NCBI GenBank assembly: GCA_966424055.1
Contig: CBJLMB010000005.1
Location: forward strand, 124,001 to 188,000
Direction of reading: 5' to 3'
Source: Deminuibacter sp966424055
Lineage (GTDB): Bacteria > Bacteroidota > Bacteroidia > Chitinophagales > Chitinophagaceae
DNA: 64,000 nucleotides
The notes under the pieces: model-generated
What the model was told of the DNA's origin: nothing
Databases searched by the model: none
Seen by the model: the letters and a program-made list of their open reading frames with translations, nothing else
Shown: positions 26,291 through 34,207 of the stretch, piece after piece
Layout: each line of letters begins with the position of its first letter
Position numbering within the stretch: the first letter of the stretch is position 1
Translations under genes and position numbers: made by a program

Positions 26291-27622
26291 TCAGTTCATC
26301 TTGGTTAAAGCCACTATTTCGTCGCAAATTACATCGGGCGATTCGTCATATGAAAATAACCGGATTTGAAGGGGACGAGGGGTGTACATTCCAGGGTACG
26401 TTTCAAAATACGGCACAGCCCCTCTTGTGTACAGAAGATGCTGTTTATATGTCAACTCCATGTGGGTGCCTCGCAGAGGTGGGTATTGATATTCGCGGTA
26501 AAGGCGGATATCCGAGTCCATTACCGTCACTAAATCCACTTGCTGAATATGGAATTCTTTCGCAGCTTGCTTAAACCCATATAATTCAGCCTCGCTATAA
26601 TTTGAGGTTTTATGAATAACTAATCGTCGGGGCGTCTGCCGAATGGCCTCAATATATTCCTTCAATGACATACGAAGGAGATTGTATGCCTGAATGTCGG
26701 ATAGATGGGGCGTTCGGTCAAATTTGCTCATTTCGACCTCCTCCCCACGCAAAATTATGCCCCTGCCCATTTCATTGAAAATTTGGGCAATACTGGTCTG
26801 GATAGATTGCCGGTCCCTGCTTCGGTAGAAACTGATCCCAGCATAGCATGTTGTTTCAGCCATATCTTTCCGAACAAGCGCCCAGGGTGTTCCTCCAGCT
26901 TTATAGTAAAGCGCCGTGAAAAAATTCCACGCAATAGTCGCAGGATCTTGCATGTCTCCAGACGGGTTAGCAATCCTGTCTTTCACAATTTGTATTGGCA
27001 CTTGGAATTGCATTGCCTTTGCTTTGATATATCTCCTGAAATTCTGCTCCAACTCTACGTTTTCTTCCTCTGTATCGTCTTTGTCTGCGTATGCCGTTGC
27101 TTCCGGTTCATCGTCCCTTGCAATTACAGGCATTGTTATACTGTTGGTAATATCTTCCGTCAGGACGCAAAGAATTACATCTACCTTTTTATTTTTGGTA
27201 AGATATTTAATCTCATTTAGATACAGGTCTGCTATCTCCTTAATGCGATTATCAAGTGATTCACAACGCTTATTTATATCTTCAATCTCTGAGTTATTGA
27301 TCGTCCGCAAGAATGTATCATCATAGCTCAGCTGGCACATAAATCCGCTGGATCGATTAAATCCAGGGAACGGGGGAAATAGACTGAGATTCTGCTTTTT
27401 CCCTTTTTTTGCCGGTTTCCCATCTATTTTTGCTTGGCATTCTGTTAGCCAGGCACAAATCTTTTGAATGCCTTCACTTTTGCCGATTATACCGACAATT
27501 ATTTTATCCGGTCTTACACTGTTAAAGTCGAAAGGCTGATATTCAACTATGCCGGCTTTTGGACAAATATGCTGGTTCAATCCGAATTTCAAGGAAGGTT
27601 CTTCTATGTATCGTATCCGCAT
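26291..27622 (-). CDS. short prokaryotic Argonaute (MID-PIWI), prematurely stopped
   Basis: Short pAgo of the MID-PIWI type. The ATG at 27622, 1 nt after the stop of the effector gene, is preferred over the overlapping ATG at 27640. The MID region (about residues 135-240) has QVPIQIVKDRI with Gln211, and Lys241 in YYKAGGTPWALV, candidates for the guide 5'-phosphate pocket. The PIWI region has CYAGISFYRS where active Argonautes have GxD, and RRLVIHKTS instead of a catalytic HRDG; it is therefore expected to be catalytically dead and guide-binding only. The frame stops at TGA (26291-26293) after ALTKMN. Downstream, in the same frame, the conserved C-terminus of the family continues, so the stop replaces a Trp codon (TGG to TGA) and removes the last 41 residues. 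Confidence 0.9.
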   Translation of the reverse strand: MRIRYIEEPSLKFGLNQHICPKAGIVEYQPFDFNSVRPDKIIVGIIGKSEGIQKICAWLTECQAKIDGKPAKKGKKQNLSLFPPFPGFNRSSGFMCQLSYDDTFLRTINNSEIEDINKRCESLDNRIKEIADLYLNEIKYLTKNKKVDVILCVLTEDITNSITMPVIARDDEPEATAYADKDDTEEENVELEQNFRRYIKAKAMQFQVPIQIVKDRIANPSGDMQDPATIAWNFFTALYYKAGGTPWALVRKDMAETTCYAGISFYRSRDRQSIQTSIAQIFNEMGRGIILRGEEVEMSKFDRTPHLSDIQAYNLLRMSLKEYIEAIRQTPRRLVIHKTSNYSEAELYGFKQAAKEFHIQQVDLVTVMDSDIRLYREYQYPPLRGTHMELTYKQHLLYTRGAVPYFETYPGMYTPRPLQIRLFSYDESPDVICDEIVALTKMN

Positions 27623-27623
27623 T

Positions 27624-29135
27624 TTAGAACGAATTAGCATTTAGCTCTTTATCTTCGAATAATTCAGTTTCACGAGCGGTTTTTGCCACAAATTCCTTTG
27701 GAGGTATCCATTTCGAGTCCTCGATAGCGGGTGCAAAGGCAACCGGGGGAATCCTTTCAATATTCAAGTGTGGATATTGCTCAACGAAAAGAGGAGGTAT
27801 GTTGGATAGAAAATAGGCAAAGAACCGGAATTGATAACTTACCGTATTATTCGTCTCAAGGCGCTTAATTCCGGACATATACTCAGCCTCGTAGCCACTG
27901 GTCTTAAAGCCTCCTGGGTTGGTGAAACTCCAAGTTGGATTTATACTCAAATACCATATGTCATCCAAAAGATGAAAATTGGGTTCAAAGGCCATATTCC
28001 TAAAACAGACAATATGGGAAGGCTCGTCGCCCTTCTTTTTGCTCATCACCTCAAAAATTACAGTCTTGACTGATTCTTTCTTGCCGCGCCAATTTGTCTT
28101 TTTTTCTCTGGGAATATGCTCGTCATTCCTGAACCGCAGTATTCTCCTCTCGTGAACCCACTCCATAGATAGCGTGTAACAAAGATGCCGAAGGCAATTC
28201 TTTAGCAGCGCCTTAAAAATGTTCAATTTGTCATCGGTATCTTCGTAATAGTCCGCGGGATTAAACGCCTCTACCGCTCCTTTATCGATAAAATGCGTCA
28301 AAGGCTCTCGGGGATCTTGCAAATTCCGAAAAGTTATTATCTTACCTTCGCGAATTACCCAGTCGATATAGTAAATGTCTTTGGTTGAAATAATCGCCTT
28401 AAAAAGCGCCTCCGGATGGTATATTTTTCCCTTCCTCTTTCCCTTATTCGCTTTTCTGGAAAGCGTACCTGCCAGCTTTTCATCGTACTCCGTATTGGCA
28501 ATGTAGAGGCGCTCCGAAAAGCGAACTCTTACAAGATTTAGATAGAGGTCTTCGGGAGCATTTTTCAGAAAGCCATCCCGAAATTTCTTTTGCCGAGAAG
28601 CTATTTGAACTTCGGAAAATTCATGCTCAAATAGCCTAGCGATGATTTGCAGCTTTTCCGTTGCGACTACTGCATTAATTCGCTTCAATATATCGGTAAA
28701 ATCGACTATATGGATAGACGTATCAAATTCCAATTTCCCATCGGTGAGCTCTTTTATTTTAGCGTCATTGTATTTCCCTTCCTTTTCCGTTAGGATGTAA
28801 ATGAATAAAGTGGTATAAGTCTTATGAAAATCGTTCTGAACAAATTTTTTAAGAGTTTCCGATACCTTATCCATTGAGGACGTTGCAGTTATCTGAAAAG
28901 CAACCCCATTTTTGGCATCAACGAGGTCAATCGCCGGGAAATTTTTTTTCTGATGATTAACATTAGTCAGTTCCAGGTCAAACACCGCGTTTAGAATCGG
29001 AATGAGAGAATTCTCTGCATGGATATTCACATCGTATGTTCCAATTGCATTGTAAGAACGCACTTCAAGCACAAATGCATCGAGGTATTTAATTATTTTA
29101 TCTAACAGATCTTTTCGTGCGATCATAATAGTCAA
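27624..29135 (-). CDS. SMEK-type domain fused to APAZ, partner of short Argonaute
   Basis: The 503-residue protein precedes the Argonaute by 1 nt. Residues 5-165 fit the SMEK-type domain found in defence proteins: TYDVNIHAENSLIPILNAVF, then LTNVNHQKKNFPAIDLVD and VAFQITATSSMDK (SMDK at 87-90). E41, D70/D73 and Q81-x-T83 resemble a divergent PD-(D/E)XK core, suggesting a nuclease, unproven. Residues 200-460 are an APAZ region (analogue of PAZ): FKAIISTKDIYYIDWVIREG, MAFEPNFHLLDDIWYLSINP then TWSFT. In known short-pAgo systems the APAZ protein is a heterodimer partner whose N-terminal domain (TIR, SIR2 or nuclease) is switched on by guide-target binding. The start may be Met1 or Met4. Confidence 0.85.
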   Translation of the reverse strand: MTIMIARKDLLDKIIKYLDAFVLEVRSYNAIGTYDVNIHAENSLIPILNAVFDLELTNVNHQKKNFPAIDLVDAKNGVAFQITATSSMDKVSETLKKFVQNDFHKTYTTLFIYILTEKEGKYNDAKIKELTDGKLEFDTSIHIVDFTDILKRINAVVATEKLQIIARLFEHEFSEVQIASRQKKFRDGFLKNAPEDLYLNLVRVRFSERLYIANTEYDEKLAGTLSRKANKGKRKGKIYHPEALFKAIISTKDIYYIDWVIREGKIITFRNLQDPREPLTHFIDKGAVEAFNPADYYEDTDDKLNIFKALLKNCLRHLCYTLSMEWVHERRILRFRNDEHIPREKKTNWRGKKESVKTVIFEVMSKKKGDEPSHIVCFRNMAFEPNFHLLDDIWYLSINPTWSFTNPGGFKTSGYEAEYMSGIKRLETNNTVSYQFRFFAYFLSNIPPLFVEQYPHLNIERIPPVAFAPAIEDSKWIPPKEFVAKTARETELFEDKELNANSF

Positions 29136-29177
29136 TTTTCCGTAAGACTAAGCCTCTTAAGCTGCTAGTTTGTAATT

Positions 29178-29185
29178 CAAATTTA
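29178..29185 (-). promoter_or_regulatory. possible -7 element of Argonaute operon
   Basis: TAAATTTG on the minus strand fits TAnnTTTG and lies about 43 bp upstream of the effector gene start. No convincing TTTG -33 element is found at the right spacing. Confidence 0.35.
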
Positions 29186-29540
29186 AGGAGATACATCCCA
29201 AGCTATAGTTTTAGCATATCCACAAACTAAACACCATTGTGATTAAATTTCTTTTCGACTTACTAATAAATTTAGTGATTTTTTACGATTCCAAGGCCTA
29301 ATAATGCGCCCTTACCTTGGATCCTCACGAACTCAGGTACCTAACTAAGCCCGGCCAAATCCATTTCGATATCGTCCAAGATTTTCCGTATGCCCATGCA
29401 GGATGCTCCCCATCATTTCTCGATAAATCCAAGCCCTGCGTCCTCTTTCAAAGTCTAAGTATTTGATTTTAAGCGGATAAGTTAGCGAGCCGCCGTAAAT
29501 CAAACATAAAAAGGTTCGAGAATTGTATCGTGAGGCCCGC

Positions 29541-29570
29541 AAAAAGCTCCACTTGTAGTGGGGCTTTTTT
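29541..29570. terminator. intrinsic terminator-like hairpin without an obvious gene
   Basis: Stem 29541-29552 with 29558-29569, loop TTGTA, flanked by an A run and a T run. It may end a transcript from a degraded element in this gap. Confidence 0.6.
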
Positions 29571-29849
29571 GTTTGCTATGCCCTACTTTTTTGCTGCATT
29601 AGTCGGTTCTCCGCCATGTCTTCCTACTTTACAAGATTACCTGCATTTGAATTGACTAAAAATTTTCAATCATGCAGCTACCCAGCAAACCGATTTGTTC
29701 GGCTTGGTGTTGCTCACTAATCTTTCATCTCGTTACGATTTTATACCGCAACATACAATCTAAAAAAGGGGGAATAAAGCTAACTATAGAAATCTGAGAG
29801 AGAGGCTAAGCAGTGAGCAAAAAAACAGGGATTTTAGAAAAAAACAGCT

Positions 29850-30575
29850 CTAAATAGATCGCCCTTTATTTTTATTCAGCAGTTCTATTATTCGTTTTTC
29901 TCTTTCCTTCCCGGGTAAATCCCTGGATTCTATTTGTTTAACTGAAAAAGAATTGACATGCTCCTTGATCTTATTCATGGCTTGTTGGGGTGTAAAATCA
30001 ATAAGCATTACAGGTTCAGCCGAATGTTCTATCCCTTCTGTATCAAGTATCTGCGTAAGAACAATTCTTTTATCATTCGTTGGGAATTTTTCTTTATAAA
30101 AGTCGAGCATTTGGCCAAAAGAAAACCTATCCAACAACATTGCGATATCTACATAGTCTTTTTTTTCCTTTCTGTGACAAATAGCATCTAATTTGAAAGC
30201 AGCAATGTCCTCCAGACTAGCCAATCTTATTTCATTTTCTTGTGTTGCAGGTCGGATAAACTTGACAGCCCAGTTATAAATGTCCAATTTCCGGCTGTCA
30301 TCTGAAGTGTCAGGGAGAGGTAAACTAAAGCTGATACCCTGTCGGGTTTCGGTAAGAAAAGTCACTTGAGGGTTATATTGAATAATGGCATTTTTCAACT
30401 CTACCAAATCAAAGGACCGGTCTGTAAAAAAATCAAGATCGTCAGATTTTCGATGCCCGATTTGCAGAGATAGCGCGGTTCCTCCAACCAGCGAAAATTG
30501 TGACAGTTCAGGAAGTTGGCAGAAATCTACCAAAACTTTGTAAAGAGGTGGGTCAATTGTGTTTAAGTGTACCAT
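29850..30575 (-). CDS. AbiEii/AbiGii-type nucleotidyltransferase toxin
   Basis: The 241-residue protein has the nucleotidyltransferase core of the AbiEii family: LVGGTALSLQIGHRKS then DDLDFFT (GGTA at 31-34, DLD at 46-48). The later conserved part is LASLEDIAAFKLDAICHRKE and KKDYVDIAMLLDRF. Such proteins add nucleotides to tRNA or other targets and act as toxins of type IV toxin-antitoxin or abortive-infection modules. The upstream DUF6922 gene overlaps it by 23 bp and is the probable antitoxin. Confidence 0.85.
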   Translation of the reverse strand: MVHLNTIDPPLYKVLVDFCQLPELSQFSLVGGTALSLQIGHRKSDDLDFFTDRSFDLVELKNAIIQYNPQVTFLTETRQGISFSLPLPDTSDDSRKLDIYNWAVKFIRPATQENEIRLASLEDIAAFKLDAICHRKEKKDYVDIAMLLDRFSFGQMLDFYKEKFPTNDKRIVLTQILDTEGIEHSAEPVMLIDFTPQQAMNKIKEHVNSFSVKQIESRDLPGKEREKRIIELLNKNKGRSI

Positions 30576-30840
30576 ATGCCTTAAAGTCTTGCAGGGGAAG
30601 TCCGAGCAGGGTATGTGCCAAAAATAATCCCTGTCGATTCAAATATTTATAAGACTTCAATATTTTTCCTGTTTCATCTTTGCCATAAAAGGAGATCAGA
30701 GAAAGTACATCATCCAGACTTCCTCTTTCAAACATTCTGGCAACAATGAAATCCTTGTCTTTGATAAAATCAAGATTTTCACGTTTTACATCCCAAAACG
30801 CATATCCTGGTAATGGTAAAGTATTTTCAATGCTTTCCAT
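30553..30840 (-). CDS. DUF6922-like protein, probable antitoxin
   Basis: The 95-residue protein starts PLPGYAFWDVKRENLDFIKD, then FIVARMFERGSLDDVLSLIS and FYGKDETGKIL, and ends in a Leu-rich helix. It corresponds to the small protein usually encoded just before AbiEii-like nucleotidyltransferases in Bacteroidota. The 23-bp overlap with the toxin gene supports a pair made together. The DUF number is from memory. Confidence 0.7.
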   Translation of the reverse strand: MESIENTLPLPGYAFWDVKRENLDFIKDKDFIVARMFERGSLDDVLSLISFYGKDETGKILKSYKYLNRQGLFLAHTLLGLPLQDFKAYGTLKHN

Positions 30841-30877
30841 AGCCTAAAGTTAGTACAAATTTGCCGTACAGTAATAA

Positions 30878-31384
30878 AGGCACTTATCCTCTCCGGGTAT
30901 CCTCGATTCCGGCGCTTTTAAAAGAACCACGCCTTGTAAACTAACAATAGGTGAAAAGCCAATAGGCTATCTGGGTTTTCAATTTGATGGAAACAAAAAA
31001 CTTCTTAAGCCTTCCAGCATTGCCAAGTTCTATAGAAAATTAAAACAAAATGTAAAATATCGAGCGAGCATGGCATTAAGGGCGAAGAGGAAAACAAGAA
31101 GAGGCAGGAAGGTTGATTGTACACTTCATCGAAAGGTATTATGTCAACGGTTTTCATTCATCGGGAGTAATAAAAAAAATGGAAAAAAGAGAAGCTTTTT
31201 CTCGTATGCATATTTTGCAGCAAAAATCATGGATAGCCCTCACATTAAAAGGCAGTTAGCAAGAGCATGGAAAATATTACATTCCGAAATAGAAAAATAT
31301 GAAAAACGGTTTGGGTTACCTAAACCTCGCAAAAAGAAACAAACAAAAATGCCGTCAACGAATGCTTCGCTAATTAAATCTTAA
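30878..31384 (+). pseudogene. 3' fragment of a reverse transcriptase gene
   Basis: The frame is open from 30878 (after a TAA) to 31384 with no ATG before 31070. From about 30938 it reads like the thumb and tail of a bacterial reverse transcriptase: GEKPIGYLGFQFDG, then LLKPSSIAKFYRKLKQNVKY, and later FFSYAYFAAKIMDSPHIKRQ followed by LARAWKILHSEIEKY. These are characteristic of the C-terminal third of retron-like or defence-associated RTs. The palm domain with the YADD-type catalytic motif is missing, so this is a 5'-truncated remnant next to the AbiEii pair. An in-frame ATG at 31070 would give a 104-residue peptide. Confidence 0.7.
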
Positions 31385-31734
31385 CCACTTAAGTGTTTTC
31401 TACCATAAATTTTATTTACCTACGCTACCGACGATTATGGTAAATTTGTAAAGACCAGTTAACCGAAGTAAAAAGCGGTAAGATTCTGGTGACGATCCTT
31501 ACATAATCGGCTGAAAAATCGACTAAAAATTATAAGAAACGATTTTCAAAAGAATATAGATTTATCTACGGTCCCGTCCGCAAATAGCCTCTTTACTTTA
31601 TAAGAGGCCATTTTGTTTTAAATCCTAGTTTACCCGCATGTACACAGAAACTGCTATACTGTTGAAGAACCAAAAAATCAGCAGATAAGCGGATCAAGTA
31701 TTGCCCATGCGATCCGATACATGTTTGTTCCGGC
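31385..31734. other. 350-bp intergenic region, possible tRNA-like end and hairpin
   Basis: Positions 31571-31580 (GTCCCGTCCG) repeat 10 nt of the T-arm of tRNA-Asp. They are followed by a terminator-like hairpin (stem GCCTCTT/AAGAGGC at 31587-31608, then CATTTTGTTTT). This combination hints at a degraded tRNA end, but the match is short and could be chance. Confidence 0.3.
31586..31619 (+). terminator. terminator-like hairpin
   Basis: A 7-bp perfect stem GCCTCTT/AAGAGGC with an 8-nt loop followed by a T-rich stretch. The only plus-strand gene upstream is the reverse transcriptase fragment. Confidence 0.6.
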
Positions 31735-32247
31735 TCATTTGCCCGGTTTAGTTAACGCAACCAAAAATGAAACGCCATTTTCGGGATGGATCAGGATGGG
31801 GGTCTTTTTAGCCCAAAAATGAATTAAGATGAGGTCTTTTTCAAATGAATTCAGATAGACAGACAGGTCGCCGAGGTTTTTGGAAAAGATCAGTCCTGAA
31901 TAACCAAAGACCCCACCATTCGCGCCAATCCTGAAGGATGCTCCCAAGTCTTCTTTATGTACAATCCTGACGTTCTCGATTTCGTTAAGTGGAAAAACTA
32001 TGGGTTTTCGTCTGCGGATTATTTTCAGATTCGATCCGTCAACCTCATAGGCAATAGTGGCCGAAAAAAAATAATAAACCAGTATGCTGGCCAGTACAGT
32101 GTTGACTATAAGGAATGGAATGATCTCGCTGAAGACGGCTCCTGATGTGAGTAGGTATGCTGCCAAAATTAAAAAAAAGGAAAAAAGAAAAATACACATT
32201 ACTGTCACGAACATGGTGCTCTTGTCCCTCGGTGCTGCTTGTTTCAT
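31735..32247 (-). CDS. membrane protein with PH-like domain
   Basis: The 170-residue protein has two membrane segments near the N-terminus (VTVMCIFLFSFFLILAAYLL and IPFLIVNTVLASILVYYFF). A C-terminal region then reads IAYEVDGSNLKIIRRRKPIV, FPLNEIENVRIVHKEDLGAS and GVFGYSGLIFSKNLGDLSVY. This pattern of short strands after a double membrane hairpin fits bacterial PH-domain proteins. Role unknown. It lies alone between two gaps. Confidence 0.65.
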   Translation of the reverse strand: MKQAAPRDKSTMFVTVMCIFLFSFFLILAAYLLTSGAVFSEIIPFLIVNTVLASILVYYFFSATIAYEVDGSNLKIIRRRKPIVFPLNEIENVRIVHKEDLGASFRIGANGGVFGYSGLIFSKNLGDLSVYLNSFEKDLILIHFWAKKTPILIHPENGVSFLVALTKPGK

Positions 32248-32832
32248 ATGGATCGGTTAACTATTTTGCATGAAGTGGTCCAAGTACCTCGAAAACGACC
32301 GGTGTATAGGGGCGCGTAGACTATACTAATGTAAGCTAATTTTTCTATACCGCTTCTTTTAACTGTTAAACTAAGAACCATTACTTTAACGTATCTACCC
32401 GGCAAGAACACTCAAATTCATTCACAGAAAGACTAGTCAAGATTGGCCGGTCTTTGAAATTTCCTATAAGTTTAGGATGTAACGATTTTGAATAAAAAGT
32501 GATTGGCATCTACAGCCTGTGCGTAGATCCAGCACATTGCCATCGTTATCTGTATTCCAGGTGATGATGTTTTTGCCACCAAGAGTATAATACCTGGCAA
32601 AGGTTTTCACCCGTTAATCAGTGGAGAATTACCAAGTTCAAAGTATGGCAATTAAAGTTTAAAAAGATCAACGATGCTAAAGATGGAGAGCCAGCCCCCA
32701 ATGCCATAGCCGCCGATTTTATATACTACAGCGAGATCACTCCGGCATATAATATCGCAGCTTGTGATACTGGATAAATTACCGAGTATACGCTGGTTTC
32801 TATATCTTTGGTAAAACCGCTAATCATTCCAT
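32248..32832. other. 585-bp gap with degraded coding remnants
   Basis: Short open stretches occur on both strands but no complete gene. On the plus strand about 32610-32775 is open and reads ITKFKVWQLKFKKINDAKDG. On the minus strand about 32510-32600 reads RYYTLGGKNIITWNTDNDGN. They look like fragments of lost genes, but neither could be assigned. No terminator or promoter was recognised. Confidence 0.3.
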
Positions 32833-33054
32833 ATGCTCCCAAAAGGTGTCCATATTGAAGGCGTCCCTCCCGAATTGGAAGCCCTGCTTACCAAAGACGC
32901 AAAAGCAAAAGCCTTCTTCGATTCCCTTAGCAAGTCATACAAGCAAGGATACTGCGATTGGGTCGGCTCAGCCAAACAGGAAGCCACCCGGCAAACCCGC
33001 GCTGAGAAGGCCTTGGTCATGCTTCAAAAAGGCCAGAAAACCCTCAAAACCTGA
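32833..33054 (+). CDS. YdeI/OmpD-associated (OmdA) domain protein
   Basis: The 73-residue protein reads IEGVPPELEALLTKDAKAKA, FFDSLSKSYKQGYCDWVGSA, then RAEKALVMLQKGQK. This is the OmdA domain of the YdeI family, often linked to bacteriocin protection or cell-envelope stress. Many family members carry an extra N-terminal domain that is absent here, so this may be a stand-alone or shortened version; an in-frame TAA lies 12 bp before the ATG. The next gene begins 5 bp after its stop. Confidence 0.75.
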   Translation: MLPKGVHIEGVPPELEALLTKDAKAKAFFDSLSKSYKQGYCDWVGSAKQEATRQTRAEKALVMLQKGQKTLKT

Positions 33055-33058
33055 TCGC

Positions 33059-33592
33059 TTGACCATCACCGACCTAAAGACTATCGTAAAAACACATGCA
33101 TGGCTGTTACGCATCGGCCTGATCACCGCTATTGTCATCATCGGCTTCCAGCTCATTGGCCAGTTGGTGATATACCGGTATCTAAAACTGGATTATTACC
33201 TTTCCCTGGTCGCCGTCGCTTTCTTTGCTGCCGGCCTCCTGATCAATCGGTCTCATCAGTCCAAGACCACCAGTCAGGATATTCCCACGTCTATCCCCAG
33301 CAAGCCGGACGCATCCCAGCCGCCCCCGATGGCCGAAACAGCCCCCGGCAATGCCGGTTCCACACCCATTCTGCAACCCGACCTCCTTACCCTGCTCACC
33401 TCCAAAGAATACCTGGTTCTCCGTCTCCTCGCCGAAGGCAAAACCAACAAAGAGATCGCCGTTGCCCACGCCGTCGAGGTCAGTACTGTCAAGACCCATA
33501 TTAATAATATCTACACTAAATTATCGGTCTCCAACCGAGCCCAAGCCCGCGCCCGCTACGCTGAAATCGCCAACAGACTGCCCGTTTCATAG
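33059..33592 (+). CDS. membrane-anchored LuxR-type helix-turn-helix protein
   Basis: The frame is open far upstream but that part is a shadow of the OmdA gene. A TTG at 33059, 5 bp after the OmdA stop, is the likely start, giving 177 residues. Two membrane segments (LLRIGLITAIVIIGFQLIGQ and YYLSLVAVAFFAAGLLI) are followed by a Pro/Ser-rich linker. A C-terminal LuxR/GerE HTH comes last: LLTSKEYLVLRLLAEGKTNK, EIAVAHAVEVSTVKTHINNI, YTKLSVSNRAQA. It would be a transcription factor held at the membrane. Codon use is C-rich, like its neighbours to 34.6 kb. Confidence 0.75.
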   Translation: MTITDLKTIVKTHAWLLRIGLITAIVIIGFQLIGQLVIYRYLKLDYYLSLVAVAFFAAGLLINRSHQSKTTSQDIPTSIPSKPDASQPPPMAETAPGNAGSTPILQPDLLTLLTSKEYLVLRLLAEGKTNKEIAVAHAVEVSTVKTHINNIYTKLSVSNRAQARARYAEIANRLPVS

Positions 33593-33675
33593 TCTCCATC
33601 CTTTTTCCACCCCCCAAATTTTGGTTTTTGGAGTTCCGTCCCAGACATTCGTGGAGCTATCACCAAAAACAAAAC

Positions 33676-34203
33676 ATGAAGACATTCATCAAGTACGGCT
33701 TATGGACAGGTATCATAAGTGGGGTATGGGGATTAGTCAGCTTTACCGTCGTCAGCTGGCTCAACAATGTCGCTTTTCACGGTAACATTCCAGCTACCCA
33801 AATCCGGTCCTATTCCGGTCTTTTCAGCATCATTATCCTGACCCTTGGGATCTACCTGGGCCTCAAGCAGGCCCGCATCCGTTATTCAAATAAACTAACC
33901 TTCGGTCAGGCTTTCAAAACCGGTGCCCTGATCGCTATTGTGACCGCGATCGTCGTTGCCATATTCACTTGGCTATACTGCACCATTATCAATCCCGGTT
34001 ATACCGAATTTATGGTACAAGACTGCCAGCGGACCATGACTGCGGCAGGAAAATCCTCCGCCGAGATCGCCCGATGTGTTCAGTCTACCCGCAAAGAATT
34101 TTCTACGGGCTCCCAAGTCGGCCAAGCCTTGATCGGCCAGGCTGTGGTTGGTACGGTTATTTCCCTAATCTTCGGCTTCTTTTTCCGCACAAAAAACAAA
34201 TAA
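33676..34203 (+). CDS. DUF4199 membrane protein
   Basis: The ATG at 33676 is preferred over the longer frame. The 175-residue protein has four membrane segments (YGLWTGIISGVWGLVSF, SGLFSIIILTLGIYLG, GALIAIVTAIVVAIFTW, ALIGQAVVGTVISLIFGFFF), with YSNKLTFGQAFKTG between the second and third. This is the DUF4199 pattern common in Bacteroidota; function unknown. It follows the LuxR-type gene and is 4 bp before the YciI-like gene, so the three are probably one operon. Confidence 0.75.
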   Translation: MKTFIKYGLWTGIISGVWGLVSFTVVSWLNNVAFHGNIPATQIRSYSGLFSIIILTLGIYLGLKQARIRYSNKLTFGQAFKTGALIAIVTAIVVAIFTWLYCTIINPGYTEFMVQDCQRTMTAAGKSSAEIARCVQSTRKEFSTGSQVGQALIGQAVVGTVISLIFGFFFRTKNK

Positions 34204-34207
34204 TGAT

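Larger units (their letters stand above)
29136..29849. other. 714-bp intergenic region with one terminator hairpin
   Basis: AT-rich region between the Argonaute operon and the AbiEii pair. Positions 29541-29570 form a terminator-like hairpin AAAAAGC-CCAC/GTGG-GCTTTTTT with one T-G mismatch, functional in either direction; no gene clearly ends there. Possible remnants of a lost gene or RNA lie upstream of it, but nothing could be identified. Confidence 0.45.

Noticed and set aside
26291..26293. TGA read as Trp through an alternative genetic code
   Set aside because: Several intact genes here end in TGA (for example the flavin reductase and jetA), so TGA is a normal stop in this organism.
29345..29542. 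65-codon minus-strand frame in the gap beside the Argonaute operon
   Set aside because: No start context, no similarity recognised, and the terminator hairpin at 29541 covers its proposed start.
29500..29545. GGTTCGA followed by a hairpin as a possible tRNA remnant
   Set aside because: The flanking bases do not form a T-arm stem or an acceptor stem, and the shared run with tRNA-Asp is only 7 nt.
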